A DNA stretch of 64,000 nt. Source: Anaerolineales bacterium (GTDB lineage: Bacteria > Chloroflexota > Anaerolineae > Aggregatilineales > UBA2796). The first letter of the stretch is position 1, and the number at the start of each line of letters is the position of its first letter. Position numbers and translations under genes: made by a program. The stretch is from positions 558,001-622,000 of the forward strand of contig JABTTZ010000002.1 of NCBI GenBank assembly GCA_015075625.1. The letters are read 5' to 3'. The notes under the pieces are model-generated. The model was not told the DNA's origin and ran no database searches. It saw only the letters and a list, made by a program, of their open reading frames with translations. Of the stretch, positions 8,100-17,413 are shown piece after piece.

Positions 8100-8858
8100 T
8101 TGCATATTTTAGTCTCAAACGACGATGGCATTTTTGCCCCCGGTTTACTGGCGCTGGCAACCATCATGCAGGAATTTGGGCGCGTCACAGTGATTGGTCC
8201 CGAAGAAAACCAAAGCGCGAATGGACACCGCAAAACCCTGACAAAACCACTCCGCGCCACGCCTGTGAAGTTAGGGGTGGGCTTTGACGCCTACAGCATC
8301 GACGGCGCTCCGGCAGATTGTGTCTCGCTGGCATTTTTGGGGTTGATCAGCACGCCGGTGGATATGATTGTTTCAGGAATTAATCGGGGGACGAATTTGG
8401 GGCAAGACCTCACCTACAGCGGGACGGTTGCCGCCGCCTTTGAGGGAACGATTCACGGCAAACCATCCGTCGCTTTTTCCTACCAAGATCGCTCTCTAGA
8501 AGCTGATTACACGGCGGCGGCGGAATGGGCGAAACGAATCGTCACCCATGTCATTCAACAGGGACTTCCCCGTATGACGCTGCTGAATGTGAACATCCCC
8601 CATTTGTCTCTGGCTGAAATCAAAGGAGTGCAGGTCACCCGCCAGGGGACGAGCATCTACCATGATGAGTTGGTCACCCGCCTTGACCCCTCTGGACGCC
8701 CCTATTACTGGATTGGCGGGGAAGCCCCAACGGGCGACATCTCCCAAGAAGGCACGGACATTTGGGCTGTTCATCATGGCTATGTTTCGGTAACGCCCAT
8801 CCACTTGGACATGACGGCACATACGATGATGGACACCCTGAAAGGATGGGGGTTGTAG
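8100..8858 (+). CDS. surE: 5'/3'-nucleotidase SurE
   Basis: A 252-residue metal-dependent nucleotidase that removes phosphate from 5'- or 3'-nucleoside monophosphates and short polyphosphate. The start is TTG, forced by the invariant N-terminus ILVSNDDGIFAPG with Asp8-Asp9 as metal ligands and supported by AAAAAGG upstream. Other family motifs are the ENQSANGH loop, the SIDGAPADCV strand, VSGINRGTNLGQDLTYSGTV and AFEGTIHGKPSVAFS. Length is normal and all motifs are intact. It is followed closely by an SDR gene whose ATG lies eight bases after the stop. Confidence 0.95.
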   Translation: MHILVSNDDGIFAPGLLALATIMQEFGRVTVIGPEENQSANGHRKTLTKPLRATPVKLGVGFDAYSIDGAPADCVSLAFLGLISTPVDMIVSGINRGTNLGQDLTYSGTVAAAFEGTIHGKPSVAFSYQDRSLEADYTAAAEWAKRIVTHVIQQGLPRMTLLNVNIPHLSLAEIKGVQVTRQGTSIYHDELVTRLDPSGRPYYWIGGEAPTGDISQEGTDIWAVHHGYVSVTPIHLDMTAHTMMDTLKGWGL

Positions 8859-8866
8859 CCTCCCTC

Positions 8867-9685
8867 ATGAGCGATCAGGAAAAACGCAGGCGGGGGGATT
8901 CCTTCGTCCCGATTCGCAATTCAGGGCGCATCTTCCTCACGGGCGGTACCGGCTTTCTTGCCCTTCGCGTTGCCGAGGCACTTCTTGACGCCGGGGCGGC
9001 GGTAACCCTCTTGGTGCGCCCCGACACCGAAGAACGCCTTGCGGCGCTGCGCGATCAGATTGAAGTTGTCACGGCGGATGTCTGGAATCCGGGCAGTTTG
9101 CGGGGGCGGGCGCGGGGACATGCCGCTGTCGTCCACCTGATGGGCGGAGTGAAGCCCGACCCCAAACGCGGACTCACCTTTCGCCAGTTGAATTTCGTCT
9201 CGGCACGCAATGTCACGGCGATGGCGGTCAACGATGGCGTCCCCCACATGGTCTTTCTGAGCGCCGCCGCCAACCCGCCCGGTCTGCCCATCGACTACAT
9301 CGAGAGCAAGCGCGAAGCTGAGCGTTACCTTCAGAAATCCGGCTTGGCATGGACAATCCTCCGTGCGCCGCCGCTCTATATCCCCGGTGGGCAGCGCAGC
9401 CCGCTCTATGCTGTTGCCTCGCTGCTTGCCCGCATCCCCCTACTGGGAATGCCCTTCCGCCCTTACGCGCCGCTTTCCGCCCTGCGGATGGCGCGGGGGA
9501 TTGCGGTCTTGGCGCTCACTGGCGATTCACACACGAACCGTCTTATTCGGGCGGGTGAACTGCGCCAGATCGGACGCCGCGCCGAACGGCAGATTGTCCC
9601 CACGCGCCACGCGCCGCCCATCCGCGTTGTGCGCACTGAGGGCGCTGAGGATGAACCGCCCTTTGGCTGGCTGCCGGGCGGGTAG
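8867..9685 (+). CDS. atypical SDR / NAD(P)-binding NmrA-like protein
   Basis: A 272-residue extended or atypical short-chain dehydrogenase-like protein. Residues about 19-31 (RIFLTGGTGFLAL) are the Rossmann glycine motif, followed by VTLLVRP and AVVHLMGG. YIESKREAERYLQKSGLAWTILR contains the Tyr-x-x-x-Lys pair and the phrase typical of NAD(P)H-binding complex-I-assembly and nucleoside-sugar-type SDRs. ATG 8867 is chosen just after the surE stop; an ATG at 8846 overlapping surE is possible. Spacing implies co-transcription with surE. The substrate is unknown. Confidence 0.8.
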   Translation: MSDQEKRRRGDSFVPIRNSGRIFLTGGTGFLALRVAEALLDAGAAVTLLVRPDTEERLAALRDQIEVVTADVWNPGSLRGRARGHAAVVHLMGGVKPDPKRGLTFRQLNFVSARNVTAMAVNDGVPHMVFLSAAANPPGLPIDYIESKREAERYLQKSGLAWTILRAPPLYIPGGQRSPLYAVASLLARIPLLGMPFRPYAPLSALRMARGIAVLALTGDSHTNRLIRAGELRQIGRRAERQIVPTRHAPPIRVVRTEGAEDEPPFGWLPGG

Positions 9686-9884
9686 TGGGTGAGTTGTGGC
9701 GCAGGTATCCTTATGGAGTCAGAATTGAAAAGAAGCATTCGTTCAAAACAATCCCAGATGAAAGCACACCTACAGGATTTTTCAAGGAGATTGACCCCTT
9801 AGTGGTTGACAGTCCCGCTTATCACGATATACTTACCAATGGGCTAGGCGGTGCTGATCTAAAGCGTAACCGAACGACGCCCGC

Positions 9885-9919
9885 CCTTCTTGTAAGAAGG
9901 CTGGTTGCAGCCCAACCAG
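9885..9919 (+). promoter_or_regulatory. tandem hairpins in the leader of the ALDH16 gene
   Basis: Two adjacent small hairpins, CCTTCT-TGTA-AGAAGG (9885-9900) and CTGGTT-7 nt-AACCAG (9901-9919), end just before the GTGAGGG ribosome site of the aldehyde dehydrogenase gene at 9936. They could modulate translation or mark the end of the previous transcript. This is a structural observation only. Confidence 0.35.
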
Positions 9920-9935
9920 TGAGGGTACTGCAATA

Positions 9936-12329
9936 ATGACCACCCCACCCACCATCCCCGCCATTTTTGACTCGCTGGACTACGGACCCGCCCCCGAAGC
10001 CGACACCCCCGCCCGCGCATGGCTGGCAGGGCGCGGCGATGGGAACAAGATGCCCCTTTATATTGATGGGGCGTTCGTCGTTGGGGCAGCGCATTTCGAG
10101 AGCATCAATCCCGCCACCGGAAAGCTCCTAGCACACATTGCACAAGCGAGCGACGATCAGGTGAATCAGGCGGTGAGCGCCGCCCGCGCCGCTTTTGAGT
10201 CGTGGGGGAAAACACCGGGACATGTCCGCGCCCGCTACCTCTATGCGCTGGCGCGGGGAATACAAAAGCACTCGCGGATGTTCGCCGTTTTGGAGACGCT
10301 GGACAACGGCAAGCCGATCCGCGAGACGCGGGATATTGATATTCCTCTTGTGGCGCGGCATTTCTACCACCATGCGGGGTGGGCGCAGCTTATGGCAACG
10401 GAATTCCCAGAGTTTGTGCCGCACGGCGTCGTGGGGCAAATCATCCCCTGGAACTTCCCCTTGCTGATGCTGGCGTGGAAGATTGCCCCGGCGCTGGCGA
10501 TGGGCAACACGGTGATCCTCAAACCTGCCGAGTTCACCTCGCTCACAGCGATCCGCTTTGCCGAGCTTTGCCATGAGGTCGGTTTGCCGCACGGGGTGGT
10601 GAACATTCTGACGGGGGATGGCAAGGTGGGGGCGCTGCTCACCGCCCATCGGGGAATCGACAAAATTGCCTTCACGGGCTCCACTGAGGTGGGGCGGATC
10701 ATTCGCAAAACGACGGCGGGCAGCGGGAAAAAGCTCTCGCTTGAATTGGGTGGGAAGTCCCCCTTCATCGTCTTTGAGGATGCCGACCTTGACAGCGCGG
10801 TAGAGGGCGTTGTCGATGCGATCTGGTTCAATCAGGGACAGGTCTGCTGCGCCGGATCGCGGCTGCTTGTCCAAGAAAACATTGCCGAACGGTTGATCAG
10901 CAAGCTCCGCACGCGCATGGAAACGCTCCGTGTGGGCGACCCGCTGGATAAGGCGGTGGATATTGGGGCGATTGTCGCCCCTATCCAGTTGGCAAAGATC
11001 GCGCAGCTTGTGGAACAAGGGATTCAGGAAGGGGCGACCTGTTGGCAACCCTCGTGGGCAGTCCCCAAAGAGGGTTACTTCTTCCCGCCAACACTCTTTA
11101 CGAATGTCGCCCCCGCCGCGACGATTGCCCAAGTCGAAATTTTTGGTCCCGTCCTCGTCACAATGACCTTCCGCACCCCGGAAGAAGCGGTTGCCCTCGC
11201 CAACAACACACCCTTTGGCTTGGCGGCGTCGGTGTGGTCGGATAATCTGAACCTCTCCCTTGATGTGGCGCGAAAGGTGAAGGCGGGGACGGTCTGGATC
11301 AACGCCACAAACCTTTTTGATGCGGCGTCTGGTTTCGGCGGCTATCGGGAGAGCGGCTACGGGCGCGAGGGCGGGCGCGAGGGGCTGTATGAATACATGA
11401 CGCTCCCCCCCCATACCCCCCCATCTGGCGGCAATTCACAACCAAACCCCGATCAAATACCCACCGCTCTTGGTAGCACTTCTGGTGGGACGCCAGTCCC
11501 CCTTGACCGCACAGCGAAACAGTTCATCGATGGCAAACAGGCACGCCCTGACTCCGGCTACTCGCTGCTCATTCGGAACGCCTCTGGTGCGCTGGTAGGA
11601 GAGGTTGGCGAGGGCAATCGAAAAGACATTCGGAACGCTGTTGAAGCGGCAGCAAAAGCGGCAGCCACATGGGGGTTCACGCATGGGCATCAACGGGCGC
11701 AAATCCTCTACTACACTGCCGAGAATCTCGCCATCCGTGCCGCCGAATTTGCCGCCCGTTTGGAGCATATGACGGGGGCGGCGGGGCGTGCTGAGGTAGA
11801 GGCAAGCATTGAGCGGCTCTTTACATGGGCGGCGTGGGCAGATAAATATGAAGGCGTCGTCCATAACACACCGCTGCGCGGAGTTGTCATGGCGATCCCC
11901 GAACCGATTGGCGTGATCGGCATTGCCTGCCCAGACGATGCGCCGCTGTTGGCGTTCGTGGATACGGTCATTGGTGCGGTGGCAATGGGTAATACGGTGG
12001 TCGCCATCCCCTCTGAGCGCCACCCCCTTGCGGCGACGGATTTGTATCAGGTCTTTGAGACCTCCGATATGCCAGCCGGCGTGATCAACATCATCACGGG
12101 CAAGCGCGAAGGCTTGGTGAAGGTCTTGGCAGAGCATGAAAACGTTGATTCCGTGTGGTATTTTGGCAGTTCGGAAGGGGCGGCGGCGGTAGAAGCCGCC
12201 TCGGTGAGCAACATGAAGCGGACATGGGCGGTGGCAAAACCCCGCGATTGGTTTGCAGCGGGGCGGGCGGCGGAACTGCTCCGCCACGCCACACAGGTAA
12301 AGAATATCTGGACGCCCTACGGGGAGTAG
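9936..12329 (+). CDS. ALDH16-type two-domain aldehyde dehydrogenase
   Basis: A 797-residue protein with two ALDH modules. Residues 1-490 form a complete catalytic unit: the IFDSLDYGPAPE N-terminus typical of the ALDH16 family, PWNFPLLMLAWK, FTGSTEVGR, Glu270 in LELGGKSPF and nucleophile Cys304 in FNQGQVCCAGSR. Residues about 495-797 form a second, shorter ALDH-like module with a DGKQ start and GNTVVAIPSERHPL but no Cys motif, ending in the NIWTPYGE tail seen in ALDH16. Bacterial ALDH16 enzymes oxidise aldehydes with NAD in the first domain while the second serves quaternary structure. Length and order fit that family well. The physiological aldehyde is unknown. Confidence 0.9.
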   Translation: MTTPPTIPAIFDSLDYGPAPEADTPARAWLAGRGDGNKMPLYIDGAFVVGAAHFESINPATGKLLAHIAQASDDQVNQAVSAARAAFESWGKTPGHVRARYLYALARGIQKHSRMFAVLETLDNGKPIRETRDIDIPLVARHFYHHAGWAQLMATEFPEFVPHGVVGQIIPWNFPLLMLAWKIAPALAMGNTVILKPAEFTSLTAIRFAELCHEVGLPHGVVNILTGDGKVGALLTAHRGIDKIAFTGSTEVGRIIRKTTAGSGKKLSLELGGKSPFIVFEDADLDSAVEGVVDAIWFNQGQVCCAGSRLLVQENIAERLISKLRTRMETLRVGDPLDKAVDIGAIVAPIQLAKIAQLVEQGIQEGATCWQPSWAVPKEGYFFPPTLFTNVAPAATIAQVEIFGPVLVTMTFRTPEEAVALANNTPFGLAASVWSDNLNLSLDVARKVKAGTVWINATNLFDAASGFGGYRESGYGREGGREGLYEYMTLPPHTPPSGGNSQPNPDQIPTALGSTSGGTPVPLDRTAKQFIDGKQARPDSGYSLLIRNASGALVGEVGEGNRKDIRNAVEAAAKAAATWGFTHGHQRAQILYYTAENLAIRAAEFAARLEHMTGAAGRAEVEASIERLFTWAAWADKYEGVVHNTPLRGVVMAIPEPIGVIGIACPDDAPLLAFVDTVIGAVAMGNTVVAIPSERHPLAATDLYQVFETSDMPAGVINIITGKREGLVKVLAEHENVDSVWYFGSSEGAAAVEAASVSNMKRTWAVAKPRDWFAAGRAAELLRHATQVKNIWTPYGE

Positions 12330-12338
12330 GGGCGCGCA

Positions 12339-12917
12339 TCACAGGCTGAAGCGTTTCCGCTGAAAGAGGACGGCGACCAGCCACGAGAAGGGATTATTCG
12401 GCGTTGGCGGCGGCGGCGGGGGGACAGCCTCCCGTTCCGCCGAGGTTTTCGCCCGCACACGGCGCAGTTCCAAACGCAGGCTTTCCTCGCCCCGTGCCAT
12501 TGCCCAAAGGTGATTCATCTTGAAGATTGGCTTTAGCAAAAAGGAAAGCCGTTTCAGGAGCGGTTTTTCGGCGCGAATGTGCCAATCGTAGGTGATGTCT
12601 ACGAAATTTCCATCGGGTTTGAACGTCCACACCCCGCGCCCGACGAAATCACCCTCGGCGGTCAGGCTAAAGCCAAGTGGGTGCGCCTCAGTGACGGTGA
12701 ATGTCCAGCGCAGGGTGTAGGGCAGCCACCCTTTTGTGTAAAGGTCGATCCGTTTGCCAATGCCGTCGGCATCACCAGGAGCAAGTTCTTTCACGGCAAG
12801 GTAGACCGACGACCACCAACGAGGCAAATCCTTCGCCTCGCGGAGAATGGCGGTGATTTCCTCAAGGGCTGCTTCCATCCGCCAATGGGTGATGAAATGG
12901 TAGTCATTCGTGGGCAT
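12339..12917 (-). CDS. SRPBCC-family (polyketide cyclase/START-like) protein
   Basis: A 192-residue protein with the helix-grip fold pattern: HFITHWRMEAALEEITAILREAKDLPRWWSSVY at the N-terminus, followed by alternating strands (LYTKGWLPYTLRWTFTVTEA, VWTFKPDGNFVDITYDW). The fold binds hydrophobic ligands in a central cavity; the ligand is unknown. The start ATG at 12917 has GAAAGGA upstream; an earlier ATG would add 21 residues with no domain match. The C-terminus is basic, with a run of seven prolines near residue 170. It converges on the ALDH16 gene with only nine bases between stops. Confidence 0.72.
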   Translation of the reverse strand: MPTNDYHFITHWRMEAALEEITAILREAKDLPRWWSSVYLAVKELAPGDADGIGKRIDLYTKGWLPYTLRWTFTVTEAHPLGFSLTAEGDFVGRGVWTFKPDGNFVDITYDWHIRAEKPLLKRLSFLLKPIFKMNHLWAMARGEESLRLELRRVRAKTSAEREAVPPPPPPTPNNPFSWLVAVLFQRKRFSL

Positions 12918-13062
12918 ACAGGGGCATCCTTTCTGAATGTATCCGAGAGGTAGTCTAATGGAAGTCCATTTTGCGGGCAACCCACGAGAACTTGTCTCAA
13001 ATTCCTTGCCTCAATACACTTGAATTTGCTAAAGGTGAGGACAAAACCCCATAAGGAACGCC

Positions 13063-14658
13063 ATGCCCATCTACAGCATTGATTTTGGTACAACAAACAC
13101 GGTCATTGCGCGGCAAACAGAGGACGGTGGTGCTGAAATCGTCGCCCTGCCGGAATTAAGCCTGCCCGCCGCTAGTGGACTTCCGCCGCTGATTCCTTCC
13201 CTTGTCTATATCACCCCCGATAGGCTGCTGAGCGGGGCGATGGTGCGGAGCGAGGGCTACGATCAACAGCCGACGAAGCGCCTCTTTCGTGATTTCAAAC
13301 GGGGAATCGTGAATCCCAAAACCGCCCAAAGCCGCTTTATTGATGGGCGTGAGTGGCGCGATCACGAGGTGGGGCAAGCCTTCCTCCGGCGACTCATCGC
13401 GTCCCTGCCAACACCCATCGCCCTGATCGATCCGCTTGTATTGACCGCGCCCGTCGCCGCACTGGAGTTTTACCTTGCGTGGGTCAGCCAAACTCTTGAG
13501 CGGGAGGTGGGCGAAAAACTCCATATTGTGGATGAGTCAACAGCGGCGGCGCTTGGGTATGCCGTGCAGATGCCAGAGGCGTTCGTCCTCGTCGTTGATT
13601 TTGGCGGGGGGACGCTCGATCTCTCGCTTGTCCAACTGCCCGCGCACCGCGAACAAACGGGCGGCGTCTTGAGTAGGCTGCGGCGGGGACGGGGGGCAGA
13701 AACGCATACAGCGCGAGTCTATGCCAAAGCGGGACGGACGCTTGGCGGCGGCGATATTGATCGCTGGCTGCTGGCAGAGGTCTGCGCCCGCTTAAACGTT
13801 GATCCCGCCTCGCTTGGCGAGGAGTACACCCCCCTGCTGACCGCCTGCGAGACAGCGAAGATCGCCCTTGCCACAAGCGAAGAAACTCGTCTAACCATCA
13901 CCCTCGGCGGCGAATCAAGAACACTCCCCTTGACGCGCTTAGAGATGCGAAAGGTCTTAGAACAGCACGGGTTCATGGATGATTTGCGCAGCACTGTGGA
14001 TCGCCTGCTCCATGTGGCGCGGCGGGAAGGCATTCAGAAGGAGGATGTGGCGTATGTTCTACTCACGGGTGGAACATCGCTGCTGCCCATCGTCCAGAGC
14101 ATCCTTCGGGGGATTTTCCCCAAAGCGGATATACGCGGCGACAAACCGTTTACTGCCGTTGCTGAGGGAGCGCTGCTTGCCGCTTCTGGGGTGGCGCTGG
14201 AGGACTATTTGGTAAACAGCTACGGGCTGCGTCACCTTCACCCCGAAACAGGCACACACGCTTATGATGAGATCATCCCACAGGGGACACGCTACCCGAT
14301 GCCCAAAGCGGTGGAGGTGATCCTCGGCGTGGCACACCCCGAACAAGACGCGGTGGAAATTATCGTAGGGCTGCTAAACAGCGAATCAGTAGGGAACTTG
14401 CGGGTGCGCTATGAGGATGGGCAGCCGGTCTTTCTTGCCCAACCCGACCTGACGAATTCCGATCAGACCGCCGCCATTGCCCTGAACAGCGCTGCCCCTC
14501 CCATTTTGGCAGCCCTCAACCCGCCCGGAATGGTGGGGAAAGACCGCCTTCGCGCCGCCTTTTGGGTCGATGAGGGACGGCGTTTGTTCGTCACGGTGAC
14601 CGATATGACCTCAGGGACAGTCCTCCTTCGGGATCGGGAGATCGCCACGCTGCGTTGA
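13063..14658 (+). CDS. Hsp70-family (DnaK-like) protein, short form
   Basis: A 531-residue Hsp70-family ATPase. The nucleotide-binding domain occupies about 1-375: phosphate-1 loop IDFGTTNTVIA, ESTAAALGYA, phosphate-2 loop VVDFGGGTLDLSLV, LGGGDID and adenosine-binding LLTGGTSLLPIVQ. The remaining 150 residues form a beta-rich region but lack the alpha-helical lid of DnaK, and no DnaJ or GrpE gene is adjacent. It may be a specialised chaperone or regulatory actin-fold ATPase rather than the housekeeping DnaK. AAGGAA precedes the ATG. Confidence 0.85.
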   Translation: MPIYSIDFGTTNTVIARQTEDGGAEIVALPELSLPAASGLPPLIPSLVYITPDRLLSGAMVRSEGYDQQPTKRLFRDFKRGIVNPKTAQSRFIDGREWRDHEVGQAFLRRLIASLPTPIALIDPLVLTAPVAALEFYLAWVSQTLEREVGEKLHIVDESTAAALGYAVQMPEAFVLVVDFGGGTLDLSLVQLPAHREQTGGVLSRLRRGRGAETHTARVYAKAGRTLGGGDIDRWLLAEVCARLNVDPASLGEEYTPLLTACETAKIALATSEETRLTITLGGESRTLPLTRLEMRKVLEQHGFMDDLRSTVDRLLHVARREGIQKEDVAYVLLTGGTSLLPIVQSILRGIFPKADIRGDKPFTAVAEGALLAASGVALEDYLVNSYGLRHLHPETGTHAYDEIIPQGTRYPMPKAVEVILGVAHPEQDAVEIIVGLLNSESVGNLRVRYEDGQPVFLAQPDLTNSDQTAAIALNSAAPPILAALNPPGMVGKDRLRAAFWVDEGRRLFVTVTDMTSGTVLLRDREIATLR

Positions 14659-14935
14659 GGTAATCGTTTATCATGTGTTTTAGCCTTGCGGCGGGCGATG
14701 TGAGGATGAGGTGCTTCCCCCTCTCCCATGAAGGCTGAGGCTGAGGGGGCTAGGGGGAAGGACTACTGCGTAACGTCAGATAGTGATTTTTCTCATCATA
14801 CGCTTTACCCCATCCCGGAGGGGGTGGGGTAGACTCTTTTAGGGGCTATACCCTCAGGCATTCTCCCATCGGAAACACGAGGGCTGCCCCCATTTAGCTC
14901 GGCTAAGGCTCTACCAATCATGAGGAATCACGCCT
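14659..14935. other. intergenic region with degenerate G/C-rich repeat and hairpin
   Basis: No gene is supported. Positions 14715-14775 hold CCCCCTCTCCCATG, GGGGGCTAGGGGG and CTGCGTAACGTC, resembling the right half of the TAGGACTTACGCA-type repeat at 44651-44794 but without its left end. Near 14806-14831 a hairpin pairs ACCCCATCC with GGGTGGGGT and is followed by GACTCTTTT, a weak terminator candidate for the Hsp70-family gene. The last bases carry GAGGAA, the ribosome site for the next gene. Confidence 0.45.
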
Positions 14936-15553
14936 ATGTACCGTTTTCTAGTCCGCACCTTACTATTGATCTGCCTTGTGTTCGCTGCTGGCGCGTTGTC
15001 CGTTGTCCACGCCGATTCGCCCACTGAGGGGCGGGCGGGACGGGCTGAAGTCCGCTTTTTGGAAGGGATGATCGATCATCACCAAATGGCGCTGGACATG
15101 GCGAACGATTGCCTTGCCAAAGCCACCAGCGATGCGGTGAAAACGCTCTGTCAAAACATCATCACGGCGCAAACCGCTGAGATTGAGACGATGCAGGGGT
15201 GGCTTTTGGCATGGTACGCCGTCGCCTATCAGCCCATCTCCATGATGAGCATGACCGACACCAGTATGATGGAGATGGATCACAGCGGGATGGGAATGCC
15301 CAACAGCGACCCCGTCATGATGATGGGCATGATGGCGGGCTTAGCGCGTTTGCAGGGGGGTGACTACGAGATCGCTTGGCTGGAATCGATGATCGATCAT
15401 CACGATGATGCCCTCCATATGGCGACGCGGATTCTGCGCCAAACAGAGGGCAGCGGTCACCCCGAACTGCGAGCATTGGCTGAGGCAATTTTGACTGATC
15501 AGACGGCAGAGATTGCCCTTATGGAGGGCTTGATCAGCGATTTGGCGAAGTGA
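14936..15553 (+). CDS. exported double DUF305 protein, Met/His-rich
   Basis: A 205-residue protein with an N-terminal signal peptide or anchor (about 1-27, hydrophobic LLLICLVFAAGALSVVHA). Two DUF305 units follow: EGMIDHHQMALDMA in the first and ESMIDHHDDALHMA in the second, each followed by a helix with QTAEI and a Met. Between them residues about 100-135 are rich in Met (MMSMTDTSMMEMDHSGMGM), a pattern common in periplasmic copper-binding proteins. DUF305 proteins are ferritin-like helical bundles often associated with metal handling. Export and metal binding are inferred. No copper ATPase or regulator is adjacent. Confidence 0.85.
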   Translation: MYRFLVRTLLLICLVFAAGALSVVHADSPTEGRAGRAEVRFLEGMIDHHQMALDMANDCLAKATSDAVKTLCQNIITAQTAEIETMQGWLLAWYAVAYQPISMMSMTDTSMMEMDHSGMGMPNSDPVMMMGMMAGLARLQGGDYEIAWLESMIDHHDDALHMATRILRQTEGSGHPELRALAEAILTDQTAEIALMEGLISDLAK

Positions 15554-15562
15554 GTGTGTCGA

Positions 15563-17413
15563 TCACCCCATCGCCTGTTCAATTTCATCCGCCCGTGTCA
15601 CAAAGGAATCAAGCTGCGCCTTTTGATCTTTGTAGCGCCCTGCCAAGACCTGTAATTGGCTGAACACCGGGGAGAGAATCCGCCCGCCATATTGGACAAG
15701 GCGGTTGCGTTCGTCCGTCGTCAGGCGGACGAGCGCCCCTCGGTAGTTGTCCTCTAGACCTTGCAGCCGTTTTGCCAACTGATCGCGGGCATCCTGAACC
15801 GCCTTCCGGCTTTGCCGCATGGCGATGGCGCTGCCACCGAGCATCGCCGGCACGCCGAGGATCAGCCCAATCACGGCGAGGGGGGGGAGCGCCGCCCCCG
15901 GCACGGCAAGCCCACCAATCAGACTGAGCAAGACCGCGAACGCCCCACCTGTGCCGCCGATCAATCCATAGGTGAAGTTGCGCACATTCTCATCGAATTC
16001 CTCTTGAATATCCGCCGCCACGCGCTTATCCGAATATGCCCGCAGTTCGACATCAGCAAGCGTTAGCGCCGCTTGGAGTGCCGCCCGCTGATCGGCGTAA
16101 GAGGCGGCGTCCATCGTTACCGATTCTTGGCGAAGCAGGGCATCCAACTTTCCCAAGCGGTCAATGACTCCGCGCCAATAATCCCGTGAGCCATCCACGA
16201 GGGCGTTCACGTAATGATCTTGGGCGCTGCTCAGTTCGGTTACGGCGTCGCCAATGACATTCCGTTCAAAATCGCGGGCGAATGCCTCTTTGTCAAAGCC
16301 GCGTACAGTGGCGCGAAAGACCTTCACATTTTCCTCTATGAAGCGGTTGCCTCGCTCTTGAATCCCTTTTAAGATGCCCTGAATAGCGTTTAGGGCGGCG
16401 GTCATTTGTTTTTCGAGATTTGCCGCCTGATTCTGGATCTCGGTTTGGAGCGCCTCTGCCGCGTTGGTGTCCTCGCCAATGAGGGCAAGACGATCCCCGA
16501 CAACGGTCTGATAGCGGGCGAGGATTGATTTCAGCAGCGCCAAACGGGTGATCAGCTTTTGCTTGGCGGGGGGAATCTGGGCGAACACCGTGCGTAAGTG
16601 GGCGCGAAGGGGGCGCATCCCATACTCATTGTCGGCGTTCAAAACCACTGTCTCCGCTAAGCCGTCCTCCAGCGGGGGTGGGTTGATGCCGCCGGTGCGC
16701 GGTTCGCTGAGCGCCTTCTTGCCAGAGACCATAAAGAGTGGCGGGCGGATGTTCAGCAGTTCGTCAATCTGCCGCTGGACAAATTTCCGCACCTCGGCGC
16801 GTTCGCGTTCTTCCAGCAAATCTGCCTGATTGATGACGAGGATGATCTTTTTGCCGTAGCTTTTCGCCAGTTCAAGGTAAAGACGGTCTGTATCGGCAAA
16901 GGCGTGTTTTGCTGAGAGCAGGAAAATGACGAGATCGGAACGATGGAGGTAGGATTTTGCTATCGTCTCATGTTTTTGAAAGACTGACCCTGTGCCGGGC
17001 GTATCGACAATGGCAACGCCCGCCCCGCCCGTGTTGGGGTGTCCCCATTCGCGGATGGCGTTGTCGCGGATGGTGGGGGTTGTCACCCGCGTTGGGGCGT
17101 AGCGAATGACCTCAATCATATCAGTGGTGGGGGTGATCCCCATCGGCAAGAGTGCTTCCCCCAACAAGGCGTTCGTGAAGGTACTTTTCCCGGCGTTGAA
17201 TTCGCCAATGATCGTCACCAGAAGGAACATCTCGCGCAAGTCGGCTGCCGCGTCAAGGAGTCGCCCGCGATCTGCCGCCCCATCAGGGGGAATAGGGGCA
17301 ATTGCCCCTGCCGCCTCCGTCAGCAAGCGGATTGCCCGCTCGCGCCATTCGGCAATCGTGCTATCGAGAAGGGTGTTCTCGGCGGCGGCGGGGAGTAGTG
17401 ATTGGTCGGTCAT
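15563..17413 (-). CDS. bacterial dynamin-like GTPase
   Basis: A 616-residue large GTPase. The G domain shows G1 GEFNAGKST at residues 70-78, a Thr pair in GITPTTD (G2), VDTPGTG (G3) and VINQADLL (G4). A long helical stalk follows (about 290-470), then a strongly hydrophobic paddle-like segment (FTYGLIGGTGGAFAVLLSLI through GVPAMLGGSAIAM, about 485-540) and a final helix. This architecture fits bacterial dynamin-like proteins that bind and remodel membranes. Single gene, not a tandem pair as in some DynA-type loci. It converges with the DUF305 gene, whose stop is nine bases away. Confidence 0.88.
   Translation of the reverse strand: MTDQSLLPAAAENTLLDSTIAEWRERAIRLLTEAAGAIAPIPPDGAADRGRLLDAAADLREMFLLVTIIGEFNAGKSTFTNALLGEALLPMGITPTTDMIEVIRYAPTRVTTPTIRDNAIREWGHPNTGGAGVAIVDTPGTGSVFQKHETIAKSYLHRSDLVIFLLSAKHAFADTDRLYLELAKSYGKKIILVINQADLLEERERAEVRKFVQRQIDELLNIRPPLFMVSGKKALSEPRTGGINPPPLEDGLAETVVLNADNEYGMRPLRAHLRTVFAQIPPAKQKLITRLALLKSILARYQTVVGDRLALIGEDTNAAEALQTEIQNQAANLEKQMTAALNAIQGILKGIQERGNRFIEENVKVFRATVRGFDKEAFARDFERNVIGDAVTELSSAQDHYVNALVDGSRDYWRGVIDRLGKLDALLRQESVTMDAASYADQRAALQAALTLADVELRAYSDKRVAADIQEEFDENVRNFTYGLIGGTGGAFAVLLSLIGGLAVPGAALPPLAVIGLILGVPAMLGGSAIAMRQSRKAVQDARDQLAKRLQGLEDNYRGALVRLTTDERNRLVQYGGRILSPVFSQLQVLAGRYKDQKAQLDSFVTRADEIEQAMG

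Noticed and set aside
14715-14775. Intact MITE copy next to the Hsp70-family gene
   Set aside because: Only the right-hand part (CTGCGTAACGTC and the G/C-rich block) is present; no left end was found.
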